From: Pseudoxanthomonas sp. SE1
GTDB taxonomy: Bacteria; Pseudomonadota; Gammaproteobacteria; Xanthomonadales; Xanthomonadaceae
Direction of reading: 5' to 3'
Assembly: GCF_029542205.1 (NCBI RefSeq)
Contig: NZ_CP113783.1
Span: 2,533,001-2,597,000 of the forward strand
Length of the DNA: 64,000 nt
The translations under genes were made by a program, and so were the position numbers. The notes beneath the pieces are model-generated. The model was given only the letters and a program-made list of their open reading frames with translations, had not been told where the DNA came from and made no database searches. Shown here piece by piece: positions 20,713-27,884 of this stretch (within the stretch, counting starts at the first letter, position 1; every line of letters begins with the position of its first letter).

Positions 20713-21147
20713 GTGAATATTCTTGTCAGGCGCAGAAGAATCACTACCCCTCCGGGCTATGCGGAGCGAGAGTGCTTTCTCGTCTCCTACGAGATGCCCC
20801 TCTGCAAGTCCTGCTTTGTGCTCTGCCATGAGCCCAGTGATCCAGAGCACCCCAGCATCGACCCCTCCGTCATGAGCTTCTTTATTACCGAGGCACATGA
20901 GCTATCCGCTCGCGTAACTGGCAATGCCCACTCGTTCGTCATAGTTCACAGTGGCGGATTCGTTCGCAAACGTCACAACTTGCACGTACACGTGTTCGTG
21001 ATTCGGCGCCGTTGGCAAAAGGCTTGGCTGTACACACTACTTGCAACAATCCACACCACATCGGCAGTTCGGCGCGCGGCTCTCAGGCTTATCGGCCGTG
21101 CGCCTAACAATTCATTCAAGCCGAACCCGCTTCGCGGGTCGGCTTAA
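20713..21147 (+). CDS. Cassette 9: possible HIT-like protein with attC tail
   Basis: 144 residues if started at GTG 20713, the first plausible start after the cassette boundary. A Cys-rich N-terminal part (CKSCFVLCHEP) precedes NAHSFVIVHSGGFVRKRHNLHVHVFVI, which resembles a histidine-triad (HIT) region, although the triad is imperfect (NLHVHV rather than HxHxH). The frame passes R'' and stops inside attC9, adding the tail NNSFKPNPLRGSA. The start and the family are both uncertain. Confidence 0.6.
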   Translation: MNILVRRRRITTPPGYAERECFLVSYEMPLCKSCFVLCHEPSDPEHPSIDPSVMSFFITEAHELSARVTGNAHSFVIVHSGGFVRKRHNLHVHVFVIRRRWQKAWLYTLLATIHTTSAVRRAALRLIGRAPNNSFKPNPLRGSA

Positions 21148-21161
21148 TTCAGGTGTTAGGC
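21102..21161 (+). repeat. attC9 (60 bp)
   Basis: GCCTAAC at 21102 to GTTAGGC ending 21161. Encodes the C-terminal tail of cassette 9. Confidence 0.95.
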
Positions 21162-21165
21162 GGCT

Positions 21166-21489
21166 ATGAACCTACCGATCCCAGTTGAGTACGAGCAGTT
21201 CCTTGCAACTCACGGCGTATTTGAGGGTTTCACTGTCGGGGACGATATGCCCGGCTATGTTGCTCTTTGGCCGTTGGCCGAGATTTCTGGCAACAACGCA
21301 GACATTGTGATTCAAGAGCACGCGCCAGGCTACTTGGCTTTCGCTGGCAACGGCGGCGGTGAGGTTTTGGCTTTTGACGCTACTGGCGCCGTGTACATGC
21401 TGCCCCTCATTGGCATGGAGCCGCGCTACGCGGTTAGAGTGGCAAACTCGTCTGGGGATCTGGCTGCTAGATTTGAGCTAGCCGCCTAA
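21166..21489 (+). CDS. Cassette 10: SMI1/KNR4 (SUKH) family protein
   Basis: 107 residues, ATG 21166, stop in R'' of attC10. PVEYEQFLATHGVFEGF, ALWPLAEISGNN and APGYLAFAGNGGGEVLAFD are typical of the SUKH fold, which in bacteria commonly neutralises contact-dependent or polymorphic toxins. No toxin gene is nearby, so it would act as an orphan immunity protein; that role is inferred from the family. The start is 5 nt after the attC9 AGG. Cassette ends pair for 12 nt. Confidence 0.85.
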   Translation: MNLPIPVEYEQFLATHGVFEGFTVGDDMPGYVALWPLAEISGNNADIVIQEHAPGYLAFAGNGGGEVLAFDATGAVYMLPLIGMEPRYAVRVANSSGDLAARFELAA

Positions 21490-21543
21490 CAATTCATTCA
21501 AGCCGAACCCGCTTCGCGGGTCGGCTTAACTCTGGTGTTAGAC
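21484..21543 (+). repeat. attC10 (60 bp)
   Basis: GCCTAAC at 21484 to GTTAGAC ending 21543; contains the stop codon of cassette 10. Confidence 0.95.
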
Positions 21544-21559
21544 CTGCAGGAGCAAGTTC

Positions 21560-21967
21560 ATGGGTTGCTGGGCAATTGGTTCTTTTGGCAATGACAGCGC
21601 AGCGGATTGGCTGATCGATCTCACAAAAACAAGCGACCTTTCACTTGTTCGCGAGACCATCGCACGGGCCCTGGTTGCAGAAGAGTACTTGGACTCGCCA
21701 GATGCAACTGACGCACTGGCTGCGATTGAGGTCGTAGTCGCTGCACTCGGTCGCCCCACGACGGAAGCTCAGAATGAGACTGAACTCCTAGAGTGGATCG
21801 CCCGGGTAAAGCCATCGCCTGACGCTAAGCTTGTGTCTGACGCCCAGCAAGCGATTGATCGGATCCTAGGCCCAGAATCCGAGCTTCGAGAGTTGTGGGA
21901 GGACACCGAGGACTTCAGTGACTGGCAAGCTGAGGTGACTGACTTGCGGTCCCGGCTGCAGGTCTAA
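21560..21967 (+). CDS. Cassette 11: DUF4259 family protein
   Basis: 135 residues, ATG 21560 with its own AGGAG at 21548-21552, stop in R'' of attC11. The N-terminus MGCWAIGSFGNDSAADWL and the helical body with YLDSPDATDALAAIEVVVAALG match DUF4259, of unknown function but often found among immunity-like genes. Cassette 18 carries an exported relative. The cassette ends are complementary for 13 nt, including part of the ribosome site region. Confidence 0.85.
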   Translation: MGCWAIGSFGNDSAADWLIDLTKTSDLSLVRETIARALVAEEYLDSPDATDALAAIEVVVAALGRPTTEAQNETELLEWIARVKPSPDAKLVSDAQQAIDRILGPESELRELWEDTEDFSDWQAEVTDLRSRLQV

Positions 21968-22021
21968 CAATTCATTCAAGCCGAACCCGCTTCGCGGGTC
22001 GGCTTAATTCTGGTGTTATGC
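21962..22021 (+). repeat. attC11 (60 bp)
   Basis: GTCTAAC at 21962 to GTTATGC ending 22021. Confidence 0.95.
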
Positions 22022-22392
22022 GTGGGTTGGCGTGTTGGTGTCGTCGGCTTCGGTGACACCTTGGTTTCTCACTCGATCGCGGCTTCGGCATTGGTCGGTC
22101 GCTGACCTAGCTTGGTCTCTCGCGCCTCCCGGCTTCGCTTCAGTCGGCTTCGGATGCAGCAGGTTCGCGCCGCTCGGTCAGCTGATGCAGGATCAACTCC
22201 ATGCGGGCGGCGCCGCTGGCTTCGGCCTTACAAGCACGGGCCACTCACTGCCCCTGGCTCCATCCCGTGATTTCCTCTTCGCCTACTGTTCTCGGCTAAG
22301 ATCGCTTCAGCAGCCCGGGGTACCTACTACCTAGGCTGCATAACCACTCGTTCAAGCCGAACCCGCTTCGCGGGTCGGCTTAACTCAAGGTG
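22016..22392 (+). repeat. Cassette 12: non-coding cassette related to 6/20/21/35 (377 bp)
   Basis: Opens GTTATGCGTGGGTTGGCG and keeps the same spaced GGCTTCGG motifs as cassettes 6, 20, 21 and 35, but is clearly diverged in between. It holds no ORF with a ribosome site that I trust; the open frame 22032-22334 is rich in attC-like composition and looks accidental. Confidence 0.75.
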
Positions 22393-22398
22393 TTAGGC
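22338..22398 (+). repeat. attC12 (61 bp)
   Basis: GCATAAC at 22338 to GTTAGGC ending 22398; ACTCGTTCAAG in place of ATTCATTCAAG and one extra base before R'. Confidence 0.93.
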
Positions 22399-22411
22399 CG
22401 CTTGGAGACTT

Positions 22412-22867
22412 GTGCAAACACTCGTGCCAGCTGACCTCTGGACCTTCCTGACAACGGGAGGCCAACTCAGGTATGACCCTGCTCACACCGAGACAGGTCA
22501 AATTCGCCTTCACTCCGCTCAAGATCTGCGGGTAGGCCGCATCTACGTTGCCGCCCACTCTCCACAAGACCCGAATCTTGATGAGTCTGGTGTCTACCGG
22601 ATTCCAGCTATCTCGCTCGTCGCATCTTGCGAGCACTATGAGCCTGATCACTTGCTCACTTATCTGCCCTTTGAGCAATCATTTGCTGCTTTTGACGGAG
22701 ATCATGCAAGAGTGACGATTTTTCCGGGTGCGTCATGGCAGGATGTTCTTAGCTCGCCCACTGACTACCTAAACTCACTCTGGAGTCAATCGCCAGCTGT
22801 CTCAGTTCTACGAGATGAGCATCCTTGGTGGAAGCGTTACGTATTCTTCAAGGGCGCATTCGAGTGA
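22412..22867 (+). CDS. Cassette 13: hypothetical protein
   Basis: 151 residues from GTG 22412, preceded by GGAG (22404-22407). Soluble, aromatic-rich protein with no signal peptide; segments YLPFEQSFAAFDGDHARVTIFPGASWQDVL and a Trp-rich C-terminus (HPWWKRYVFFKGAFE). I do not recognise a family. TGA stop lies just before attC13. Confidence 0.72.
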   Translation: MQTLVPADLWTFLTTGGQLRYDPAHTETGQIRLHSAQDLRVGRIYVAAHSPQDPNLDESGVYRIPAISLVASCEHYEPDHLLTYLPFEQSFAAFDGDHARVTIFPGASWQDVLSSPTDYLNSLWSQSPAVSVLRDEHPWWKRYVFFKGAFE

Positions 22868-22871
22868 CGCG

Positions 22872-22931
22872 GCCTAACAGTTCATTCAAGCCGAACCCGC
22901 TTCGCGGGTCGGCTTAATTCAGGTGTTAGGG
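22872..22931 (+). repeat. attC13 (60 bp)
   Basis: GCCTAAC at 22872 to GTTAGGG ending 22931. Confidence 0.95.
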
Positions 22932-22947
22932 CGCAATGGAGAGTTCA

Positions 22948-23325
22948 ATGAAGGCATGCCTCGTAGCTCTAGCCTTGCTATTTACCTGGCCTTCTGTGGG
23001 ATGGGCTCAGTCGCTTGAAAGACTCGAGCAGCTGGAGCGACTGGAGAAAGCCGTCGAGGTAATCGACCAAGTCGATGCCAAGCTTGATTCCCTGATTCGT
23101 GTTCGCAGGGCTGAATGCAGGCGAGCCTTCGGCTATGAGCCATTCTGTGACTGCATCATGGACGCGCTGCCTGTCGCTTGGTCTTTCGCTGACTACGTGG
23201 CAATCACTACTCGCTCCAAAGAACAGAATGGCTATGCCAACCTCGATGCGGAGTATCGTTCGGCATATGACAAAGTACCCGGTATCCGCGACCAGTGCGT
23301 AGCCAAGCTTCCGGTTGCGCCCTAA
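22948..23325 (+). CDS. Cassette 14: exported hypothetical protein
   Basis: 125 residues from ATG 22948, chosen over ATG 22936 because GGAGAG lies 4-9 nt upstream and the N-terminus then becomes a clean signal peptide (MKACLVALALLFTWPSVGWAQS). The mature part begins with a heptad-like LERLEQLERLEKAVEVIDQVDAKL and carries four Cys (CRRAF, CDC, C near the end) that could form disulphides. The stop is in R'' of attC14. Function unknown. Confidence 0.75.
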   Translation: MKACLVALALLFTWPSVGWAQSLERLEQLERLEKAVEVIDQVDAKLDSLIRVRRAECRRAFGYEPFCDCIMDALPVAWSFADYVAITTRSKEQNGYANLDAEYRSAYDKVPGIRDQCVAKLPVAP

Positions 23326-23379
23326 CAATTCATTCAAGCCGAACCCGCTTCGCGGGTCGGCTTAATTCAGGCGTTAGGC
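23320..23379 (+). repeat. attC14 (60 bp)
   Basis: CCCTAAC at 23320 to GTTAGGC ending 23379; contains the stop of cassette 14. Confidence 0.95.
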
Positions 23380-23384
23380 CTCAT

Positions 23385-23702
23385 ATGAGCCACCCTCACA
23401 ACTTCGAGTCATGGCCCTTTGCAGATGCAGTCAACACCGCTTCCTACACAACAAGGCAGGTGCTTGACGGCCTCAACCCGATTGTCGAGGTCTATCACGA
23501 TCACGACGGAGACTGGCAGTTTCTTTGCGGAACGACCACGGATGCCGCAAACCTCAAGCTCGTCTGTATGGGGTGTATGCTTGACCGTGATCCATCGCTC
23601 GCCAAGCTGGCGGATTTACCTCGCGGCTGGTCGGCCATCCGCAACGACCCGCAAAGCGACTGGGCCCGGGACGCGTACGAAGATAGCGACGATGAGGCCT
23701 AA
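23385..23702 (+). CDS. Cassette 15: hypothetical protein
   Basis: 105 residues, ATG 23385, stop in R'' of attC15. Contains VYHDHDGDWQFLCGTT, LVCMGCMLDRDPSL and DLPRGWSAIRNDPQSDW; this arrangement is reminiscent of small immunity-type proteins (Imm33/DUF2185-like), but I cannot assign it. Cassette ends pair for 12 nt (GTTAGGCCTCAT). Confidence 0.72.
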   Translation: MSHPHNFESWPFADAVNTASYTTRQVLDGLNPIVEVYHDHDGDWQFLCGTTTDAANLKLVCMGCMLDRDPSLAKLADLPRGWSAIRNDPQSDWARDAYEDSDDEA

Positions 23703-23756
23703 CAGTTCATTCAAGCCGAACCCGCTTCGCGGGTCGGCTTAACTCAGGTGTTAGGG
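23697..23756 (+). repeat. attC15 (60 bp)
   Basis: GCCTAAC at 23697 to GTTAGGG ending 23756. Confidence 0.95.
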
Positions 23757-23759
23757 CTT

Positions 23760-24278
23760 ATGAGCAAGTGTCTCGGCAAGTGGTTGCTAGGTATTTCCGC
23801 CTGCTTGGCTTCATTCGCTTGCTTGGCAACTCTCCCGCGCACCAATCTTTGCTACGACGTCCTTTGCCTTTCAATCGTGGAGGGCTCCCCGGACCTCGTT
23901 AAGGACCGTACCTACCAACAATCTGCAAACGGCAGTCGGCTTCTCATAGTTCGATTTATAGATGGTGCTTACCTCTCTGTGCTCGTTCGTCCAGTGTTGG
24001 AGTCAGAGTGCCGGGAAACCCCAGAGCAGGAAGTAGCCAGTCTCATCTCTCGATCAAAAACGACTATCGCCAGCCGTGGCTGTTTGGTCGCTCCTCAGGC
24101 AAACAGGTTATTTCAGGTAGATTTCAAGTTGTCTAGCCCGAAGATCCCTGTCCAGCGCCAGCTACATATGCTTGACCCATACGTACGCATATCAGGCATC
24201 ACCAACATCAAATACTGGTCGGGCCCCACTTATGACAGCAACACGCTCATGCTTCAGCCTTCTCGGCATAAGCCCTAA
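23760..24278 (+). CDS. Cassette 16: exported hypothetical protein
   Basis: 172 residues, the largest cassette product, ATG 23760 only 3 nt after the R' box. Hydrophobic N-terminal signal (MSKCLGKWLLGISACLASFACLA). The mature part is mixed beta-rich sequence with several Cys and no family I recognise. The stop is in R'' of attC16. The first and last 13 nt of the cassette are complementary and include the start codon. Confidence 0.73.
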   Translation: MSKCLGKWLLGISACLASFACLATLPRTNLCYDVLCLSIVEGSPDLVKDRTYQQSANGSRLLIVRFIDGAYLSVLVRPVLESECRETPEQEVASLISRSKTTIASRGCLVAPQANRLFQVDFKLSSPKIPVQRQLHMLDPYVRISGITNIKYWSGPTYDSNTLMLQPSRHKP

Positions 24279-24341
24279 CAATTCATTCAAGCCGAACTTG
24301 TCCGCTGACGCGGCCAAGTCGGCTTAATTCCGGTGTTAGAC
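24273..24341 (+). repeat. attC16 (69 bp, AACTTGTCCGC variant)
   Basis: CCCTAAC at 24273 to GTTAGAC ending 24341. Hairpin arms AACTTG.../CCAAGT with GCTGACGC loop replace the standard cap; the same form recurs in attC18. Confidence 0.93.
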
Positions 24342-24344
24342 CGC

Positions 24345-24677
24345 ATGACAGAGTTCACTGAAGATTGGCCTGATGATGCGGATGGCGGCGTATTCCGCAA
24401 GCTCGCTGCCAATGCCTTCGATTTCTCCAAGCAGTACTCCGTCGACTACAACGTGGACTTCGAGAGCTGGCCCCCTCAGGCAGCCGCCCTCGACCTTCTT
24501 CGGGCAATGTATGGCGAGCTCGGCCTGTACCCGCCTGACGAGCGCGGCGACGGTTATGTCCAATTCCAGGTTCTAGGCAAGGTCTCATACGAGGGTGTGA
24601 CATCAGTCCAACGCCAGGCTAGCGCGGCAATGGAGCAGTTCGGCGGCGTTTGCGAGTCTTGGGGAGTCATGCACTAA
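24345..24677 (+). CDS. Cassette 17: RraB-like ribonuclease E inhibitor
   Basis: 110 residues, ATG 24345. DGGVFRKLAANAFDFSKQY, VDFNV-like VDYNVDFESWP and the C-terminal FGGVCESWGV match the RraB (regulator of ribonuclease activity B) family, whose E. coli member binds RNase E and dampens mRNA decay. Here it is a cassette gene and therefore horizontally acquired or duplicated; whether it acts on RNase E is inference. TAA comes 4 codons before R''. Confidence 0.82.
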   Translation: MTEFTEDWPDDADGGVFRKLAANAFDFSKQYSVDYNVDFESWPPQAAALDLLRAMYGELGLYPPDERGDGYVQFQVLGKVSYEGVTSVQRQASAAMEQFGGVCESWGVMH

Positions 24678-24681
24678 TGCG

Positions 24682-24741
24682 GTCTAACAATTCATTCAAG
24701 CCGAACCCGCTTCGCGGGTCGGCTTAATTCCGGTGTTAGGG
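24682..24741 (+). repeat. attC17 (60 bp)
   Basis: GTCTAAC at 24682 to GTTAGGG ending 24741. Confidence 0.95.
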
Positions 24742-24744
24742 CCC

Positions 24745-25215
24745 ATGAGAAAGTTCATCGCGTTCTTGCTTCTAATCATTGCAGCGCCTGCCTCTGCAGG
24801 TACGTGGGGCGTCGGGCACTTTGACAACGATCAGTCGCTGGACACTGCTTTAACCTGGGCAGAGTCTGGCACCGTCGACTCGGTTCGAGAGGCGCTTCGC
24901 TTAGCTATCTCCGCTGGATACCTGGAGTCTTCGGACGCTGAGGACGCGCTCGTAGCTGCTGAGGTCGTAGCTGCGTCCTTGGGCAAGCCCAACAAGGACC
25001 TCCCGACAGATCTAGCCGCATGGATACAACGCCAACCTTCGGATCAGCTGCGCGCACTGGCGCCACAGGCACTCGCCGCGGTAAAGCGTGTACGCGGCCC
25101 GCGCGACTCCGAACTCTATGAGTTATGGGCTGACCAGGGTGCCGAAGAATGGTTAGCCCAGATGGATGATCTCGTTTCCCGGCTAGGTCCCGCAGTAGAT
25201 CGGCATGGGCCCTAA
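24745..25215 (+). CDS. Cassette 18: exported DUF4259 family protein
   Basis: 156 residues, ATG 24745, stop in R'' of attC18. A signal peptide (MRKFIAFLLLIIAAPASAG) is fused in front of a DUF4259 domain beginning TWGVGHFDNDQSLDTAL, collinear with cassette 11 (YLESSDAEDALVAAEVVAASLG). So one paralog is cytoplasmic and this one is exported. First and last 13 nt are complementary (GTTAGGGCCCATG), so the start codon is mirrored at the end. Confidence 0.83.
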   Translation: MRKFIAFLLLIIAAPASAGTWGVGHFDNDQSLDTALTWAESGTVDSVREALRLAISAGYLESSDAEDALVAAEVVAASLGKPNKDLPTDLAAWIQRQPSDQLRALAPQALAAVKRVRGPRDSELYELWADQGAEEWLAQMDDLVSRLGPAVDRHGP

Positions 25216-25278
25216 CAATTCATTCAAGCCGAACTTGTCCGCTAGCGCGGCCAAGTCGGCTTAATTCCGGTGTTAGGC
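25210..25278 (+). repeat. attC18 (69 bp, AACTTGTCCGC variant)
   Basis: CCCTAAC at 25210 to GTTAGGC ending 25278. Differs from attC16 in the loop (GCTAGCGC versus GCTGACGC). Confidence 0.93.
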
Positions 25279-25280
25279 CC

Positions 25281-25688
25281 ATGATCAGGCTTCTGCTCGG
25301 CTTGCTGCTAAGCCCACTAGTTATCCAGCTTCCGACTCTCTGGCGCTTCACGCATTGGCACTTCAACCACTTCCTTCTCATTGCCGCCTACATAGCCATG
25401 CTGCTGTTCGGCGTTCCACTTGTTTTCCTATTTGTTCGTAAGCGTTGGGTAGCCTGGTGGCAATCGATTCTAGGTAGTTTGTTAGTTTCTAGTGTCTGCT
25501 TGGTCTTGTGGGTTGCCACTTCCACACGGGAGGAGTTCCTCCAAAACTGGTTTGAGCTCACCACATTCGCGTGGTCATGGGCAGTCGCGATAGGGATTGC
25601 CTTCTGGTTTATTGCCTTGTGGCGTAACCCACGCTTCAATGGGCCTAACAATTCATTCAAGCCGAACCCGCTTCGCGGGTCGGCTTAA
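25281..25688 (+). CDS. Cassette 19: membrane protein with attC-encoded tail
   Basis: 135 residues, ATG 25281, 3 nt after the AGG of attC18. Four hydrophobic helices (about 2-20, 30-52, 62-80, 94-113), Trp-rich. The frame passes R'' and stops inside attC19, adding NNSFKPNPLRGSA as a cytoplasmic or periplasmic tail. No family recognised. Confidence 0.73.
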   Translation: MIRLLLGLLLSPLVIQLPTLWRFTHWHFNHFLLIAAYIAMLLFGVPLVFLFVRKRWVAWWQSILGSLLVSSVCLVLWVATSTREEFLQNWFELTTFAWSWAVAIGIAFWFIALWRNPRFNGPNNSFKPNPLRGSA

Positions 25689-25702
25689 TTCTGGCGTTAT
25701 AC
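25643..25702 (+). repeat. attC19 (60 bp)
   Basis: GCCTAAC at 25643 to GTTATAC ending 25702; encodes the tail of cassette 19. Confidence 0.95.
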
Positions 25703-26061
25703 GTGGGTGGGTGTGTTGGTGTTGTCGGCTTCGGTTGCCAGTCGATCGTGCGGCAGCCGCGGCTTCGGTGCTGATCGATTGTTGATACAAGGCAACAGGC
25801 GCGTCCTTCTGGCTTCGCTTCACTCGGCTTCGGGTACATCGCTCTCGCGCCGCACGGCTTCCGGATGACCTTCCGGCTTGCGGACCGGCGTCGCCAGCGG
25901 CTTCGGTCTTTACGGGCCCCACCCTGCTACGGGCTGCCGGCGAATGATTTCCTGCTCCCGGATGTTCCGGACCCGTTGCAGGTTGCTGGCTTCGGGCTTA
26001 CCTTGGCGCATAACAGTTCATTCAAGCCGAACCCGCTTCGCGGGTCGGCTTAATTCAGGTG
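25697..26061 (+). repeat. Cassette 20: non-coding repeated cassette, copy 2 of 3 (365 bp)
   Basis: Same length and architecture as cassettes 6 and 35. The differences I see are a handful of substitutions (CGTCGCCAGCGG for CGTCGCGGTCGG, GCCGGCGAATGA for GACGGCGAGTGA, GGTTGCTGG for GGCCGCGGG) and no indels. The attC carries the standard CGCGGGTCGG arm. Confidence 0.85.
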
Positions 26062-26067
26062 TTATGC
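26008..26067 (+). repeat. attC20 (60 bp)
   Basis: GCATAAC at 26008 to GTTATGC ending 26067. Confidence 0.95.
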
Positions 26068-26427
26068 GTGGGTTGGCGTGTTGGTGTTGTCGGCTTCGGT
26101 GACGCTGCGACTTCCGCTCTACCGCTGGCTTCGGCGTTGGTCGCTCGCTGACTCATCCGGACGACTGGCAGTTCCGCACTTCGCTTCACTCGGCTTCGGA
26201 CGCATCGCGTTCGTGCCGCTCGGCAAAGGATGGCTTATGACCTTCGGACTTGCGGCACTGTCGACTTCGGTCTTTGCTGGCCTCGACCTATTCCGGGCCT
26301 GCGGATGCTTTGTCCGTGTTCCCTGGTGCAGCGCAGCCGTTGCGGGCCGTCGGCTTCGGGTTTACCTTGGCGCGCATAACAAATCGTCCAAGCCGAACCC
26401 GCTTCGCGGGTCGGCTTAACTCTGGTG
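26062..26427 (+). repeat. Cassette 21: non-coding cassette related to 6/12/20/35 (366 bp)
   Basis: Begins GTTATGCGTGGGTTGGCG like cassette 12 and shares the CACTCGGCTTCGG and CTTCGGGTTTACC blocks with the 365-bp copies. It directly follows one of them, so two family members are adjacent. No ORF with a ribosome site is seen. Confidence 0.75.
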
Positions 26428-26433
26428 TTATAC
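26374..26433 (+). repeat. attC21 (60 bp)
   Basis: GCATAAC at 26374 to GTTATAC ending 26433; AAATCGTCCAAGCCG replaces ATTCATTCAAGCCG. Confidence 0.93.
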
Positions 26434-26779
26434 GGCAGGGCGGAATCAGATCCCTTTGGCATGGGCAAGGTCTGACATCACTGCGCGCCGCTTTCCGATT
26501 GTCGGTCGCTTCGCTCACCTGCTACAAAAGCGGCGCAACCGGCGCGCCACAAGCCGGGGCTTGCGGTGCTCTGGTCAGCCGCTTTTACCGGGCGCTTCCG
26601 CGGAGGGGTTTCAGGTAGCAGGCATGGCCAGGAGGGACGCTCCGCATTGCAGGCATCCGGACCGCTGCCGCATAACTAGTCGTTCAACCGGAACCCGCAT
26701 CGGGGCCCGCGTCTTCGGCAGGGATCCGGCTATCATCGGCGTCGGAGCGGACCCATGGCGGGTCCGGTCAACTCAGGTG
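26428..26779 (+). repeat. Cassette 22: non-coding, first unit of a 352-bp tandem pair
   Basis: Identical by eye to the next 352 bp (cassette 23). A 10-bp inverted repeat GCGCCGCTTT/AAAGCGGCGC surrounds ~40 nt in the first third. The frame at 26456 could give ~120 residues with no stop until the next unit, but composition and lack of a ribosome site argue against coding. Confidence 0.85.
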
Positions 26780-26785
26780 TTATAC
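26670..26785 (+). repeat. attC22 (long, 116 bp, divergent)
   Basis: GCATAAC at 26670 to GTTATAC ending 26785; outer arms CAACCGGAACCCGC/GGCGGGTCCGGTC and a ~60 bp cap. Divergent from all others except attC23. Confidence 0.88.
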
Positions 26786-27131
26786 GGCAGGGCGGAATCA
26801 GATCCCTTTGGCATGGGCAAGGTCTGACATCACTGCGCGCCGCTTTCCGATTGTCGGTCGCTTCGCTCACCTGCTACAAAAGCGGCGCAACCGGCGCGCC
26901 ACAAGCCGGGGCTTGCGGTGCTCTGGTCAGCCGCTTTTACCGGGCGCTTCCGCGGAGGGGTTTCAGGTAGCAGGCATGGCCAGGAGGGACGCTCCGCATT
27001 GCAGGCATCCGGACCGCTGCCGCATAACTAGTCGTTCAACCGGAACCCGCATCGGGGCCCGCGTCTTCGGCAGGGATCCGGCTATCATCGGCGTCGGAGC
27101 GGACCCATGGCGGGTCCGGTCAACTCAGGTG
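26780..27131 (+). repeat. Cassette 23: non-coding, second unit of the 352-bp tandem pair
   Basis: Perfect copy of cassette 22 as far as I can read, including the long attC. The duplication covers exactly one cassette, as expected from cassette re-insertion or unequal recombination. Confidence 0.87.
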
Positions 27132-27137
27132 TTAGGC
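27022..27137 (+). repeat. attC23 (long, 116 bp, divergent)
   Basis: Copy of attC22 shifted by 352 bp; R' GTTAGGC (ends 27137) belongs to cassette 24. Confidence 0.88.
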
Positions 27138-27142
27138 CTAAG

Positions 27143-27427
27143 ATGCGAGAGTTCGAAGAAGTCTTGCAACTAGACGACTGGTACGACGGCCCTCGGGCTG
27201 GTATCGCCCTCTATCGCGGCGTACCGCACGCATTTCGCTCTCGGACGCTTGACGTCACGGAGTATCGGGGCGACTTCGAGTCTGCGGATATTTTTGAGCT
27301 TAGTCGGCTTGGAGATGCAGACTCGTCTCCCAAGATCTTGGCAGCGGCAGAGTTCCGTCGGCGGCAGGACAGTCCTGATACCGGACTAGAGGTATGCTGG
27401 AGCAGTATTGAGCTACCATCGGCCTAA
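27143..27427 (+). CDS. Cassette 24: hypothetical protein
   Basis: 94 residues, ATG 27143, stop in R'' of attC24. Acidic soluble protein (FEEVLQLDDWYDGPRAGIALYRG, SADIFELSRLGDADS). I have seen similar short YYDGPR-type hypothetical proteins but know no function. Confidence 0.7.
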   Translation: MREFEEVLQLDDWYDGPRAGIALYRGVPHAFRSRTLDVTEYRGDFESADIFELSRLGDADSSPKILAAAEFRRRQDSPDTGLEVCWSSIELPSA

Positions 27428-27481
27428 CAATTCATTCAAGCCGAACCCGCTTCGCGGGTCGGCTTAATTCCGGTGTTAGGC
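27422..27481 (+). repeat. attC24 (60 bp)
   Basis: GCCTAAC at 27422 to GTTAGGC ending 27481. Confidence 0.95.
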
Positions 27482-27493
27482 GCTGGAGAAAGT

Positions 27494-27811
27494 ATGTCGA
27501 TCGTCAACCAGTTTTTAGCGTCACCTTGGCTGATAGGCTTTGCCATAGCGCTCTTTGTGAGCTCATCAATCACCACGCTCGACAAGCGAATCGTCCAAGC
27601 CAAAAAGTCTGGCGTACTGCCGCCCGACCACCAGAACCTGCCAACCTGGTTTGGCGCGCTACACATTCTGGACTGGATCCTCCTCATCGCTCTCCTGATC
27701 CTAAACTGGAGAGTAGGCCTTGCCATCTGGGTCATTATATTTGCGCTTAAAGTGTTACCCGTGCTGGAGACAATAGGCAATGTACTCATGCGTCCGTTCC
27801 GTCGTGCATAG
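27494..27811 (+). CDS. Cassette 25: membrane protein
   Basis: 105 residues, ATG 27494 with a good GGAGAAAG ribosome site (27485-27492). Helices at about 10-28 and a long hydrophobic block 57-90; basic end (RPFRRA). No family recognised. Confidence 0.74.
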   Translation: MSIVNQFLASPWLIGFAIALFVSSSITTLDKRIVQAKKSGVLPPDHQNLPTWFGALHILDWILLIALLILNWRVGLAIWVIIFALKVLPVLETIGNVLMRPFRRA

Positions 27812-27820
27812 TTGCTGCGC

Positions 27821-27880
27821 GCCTAACAATTCATTCAAGCCGAACCCGCTTCGCGGGTCGGCTTAATTCAGGTGTTAGGC
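27821..27880 (+). repeat. attC25 (60 bp)
   Basis: GCCTAAC at 27821 to GTTAGGC ending 27880. Confidence 0.95.
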
Positions 27881-27884
27881 GCGC

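Noticed and set aside
20553-20831. Second ORF of cassette 8 overlapping as ATGA
   Set aside because: It runs through attC8 in the open frame into cassette 9, has no similarity or membrane pattern, and Arg/Ser-rich composition.
22032-22334. 100-residue ORF in cassette 12
   Set aside because: Lacks a ribosome site and is not preserved in the related cassettes 6, 20, 21 and 35.
26456-26827. Possible ~123-residue protein in cassettes 22/23
   Set aside because: No ribosome site, reads through the long attC into the next copy, composition unlike the other cassette proteins.
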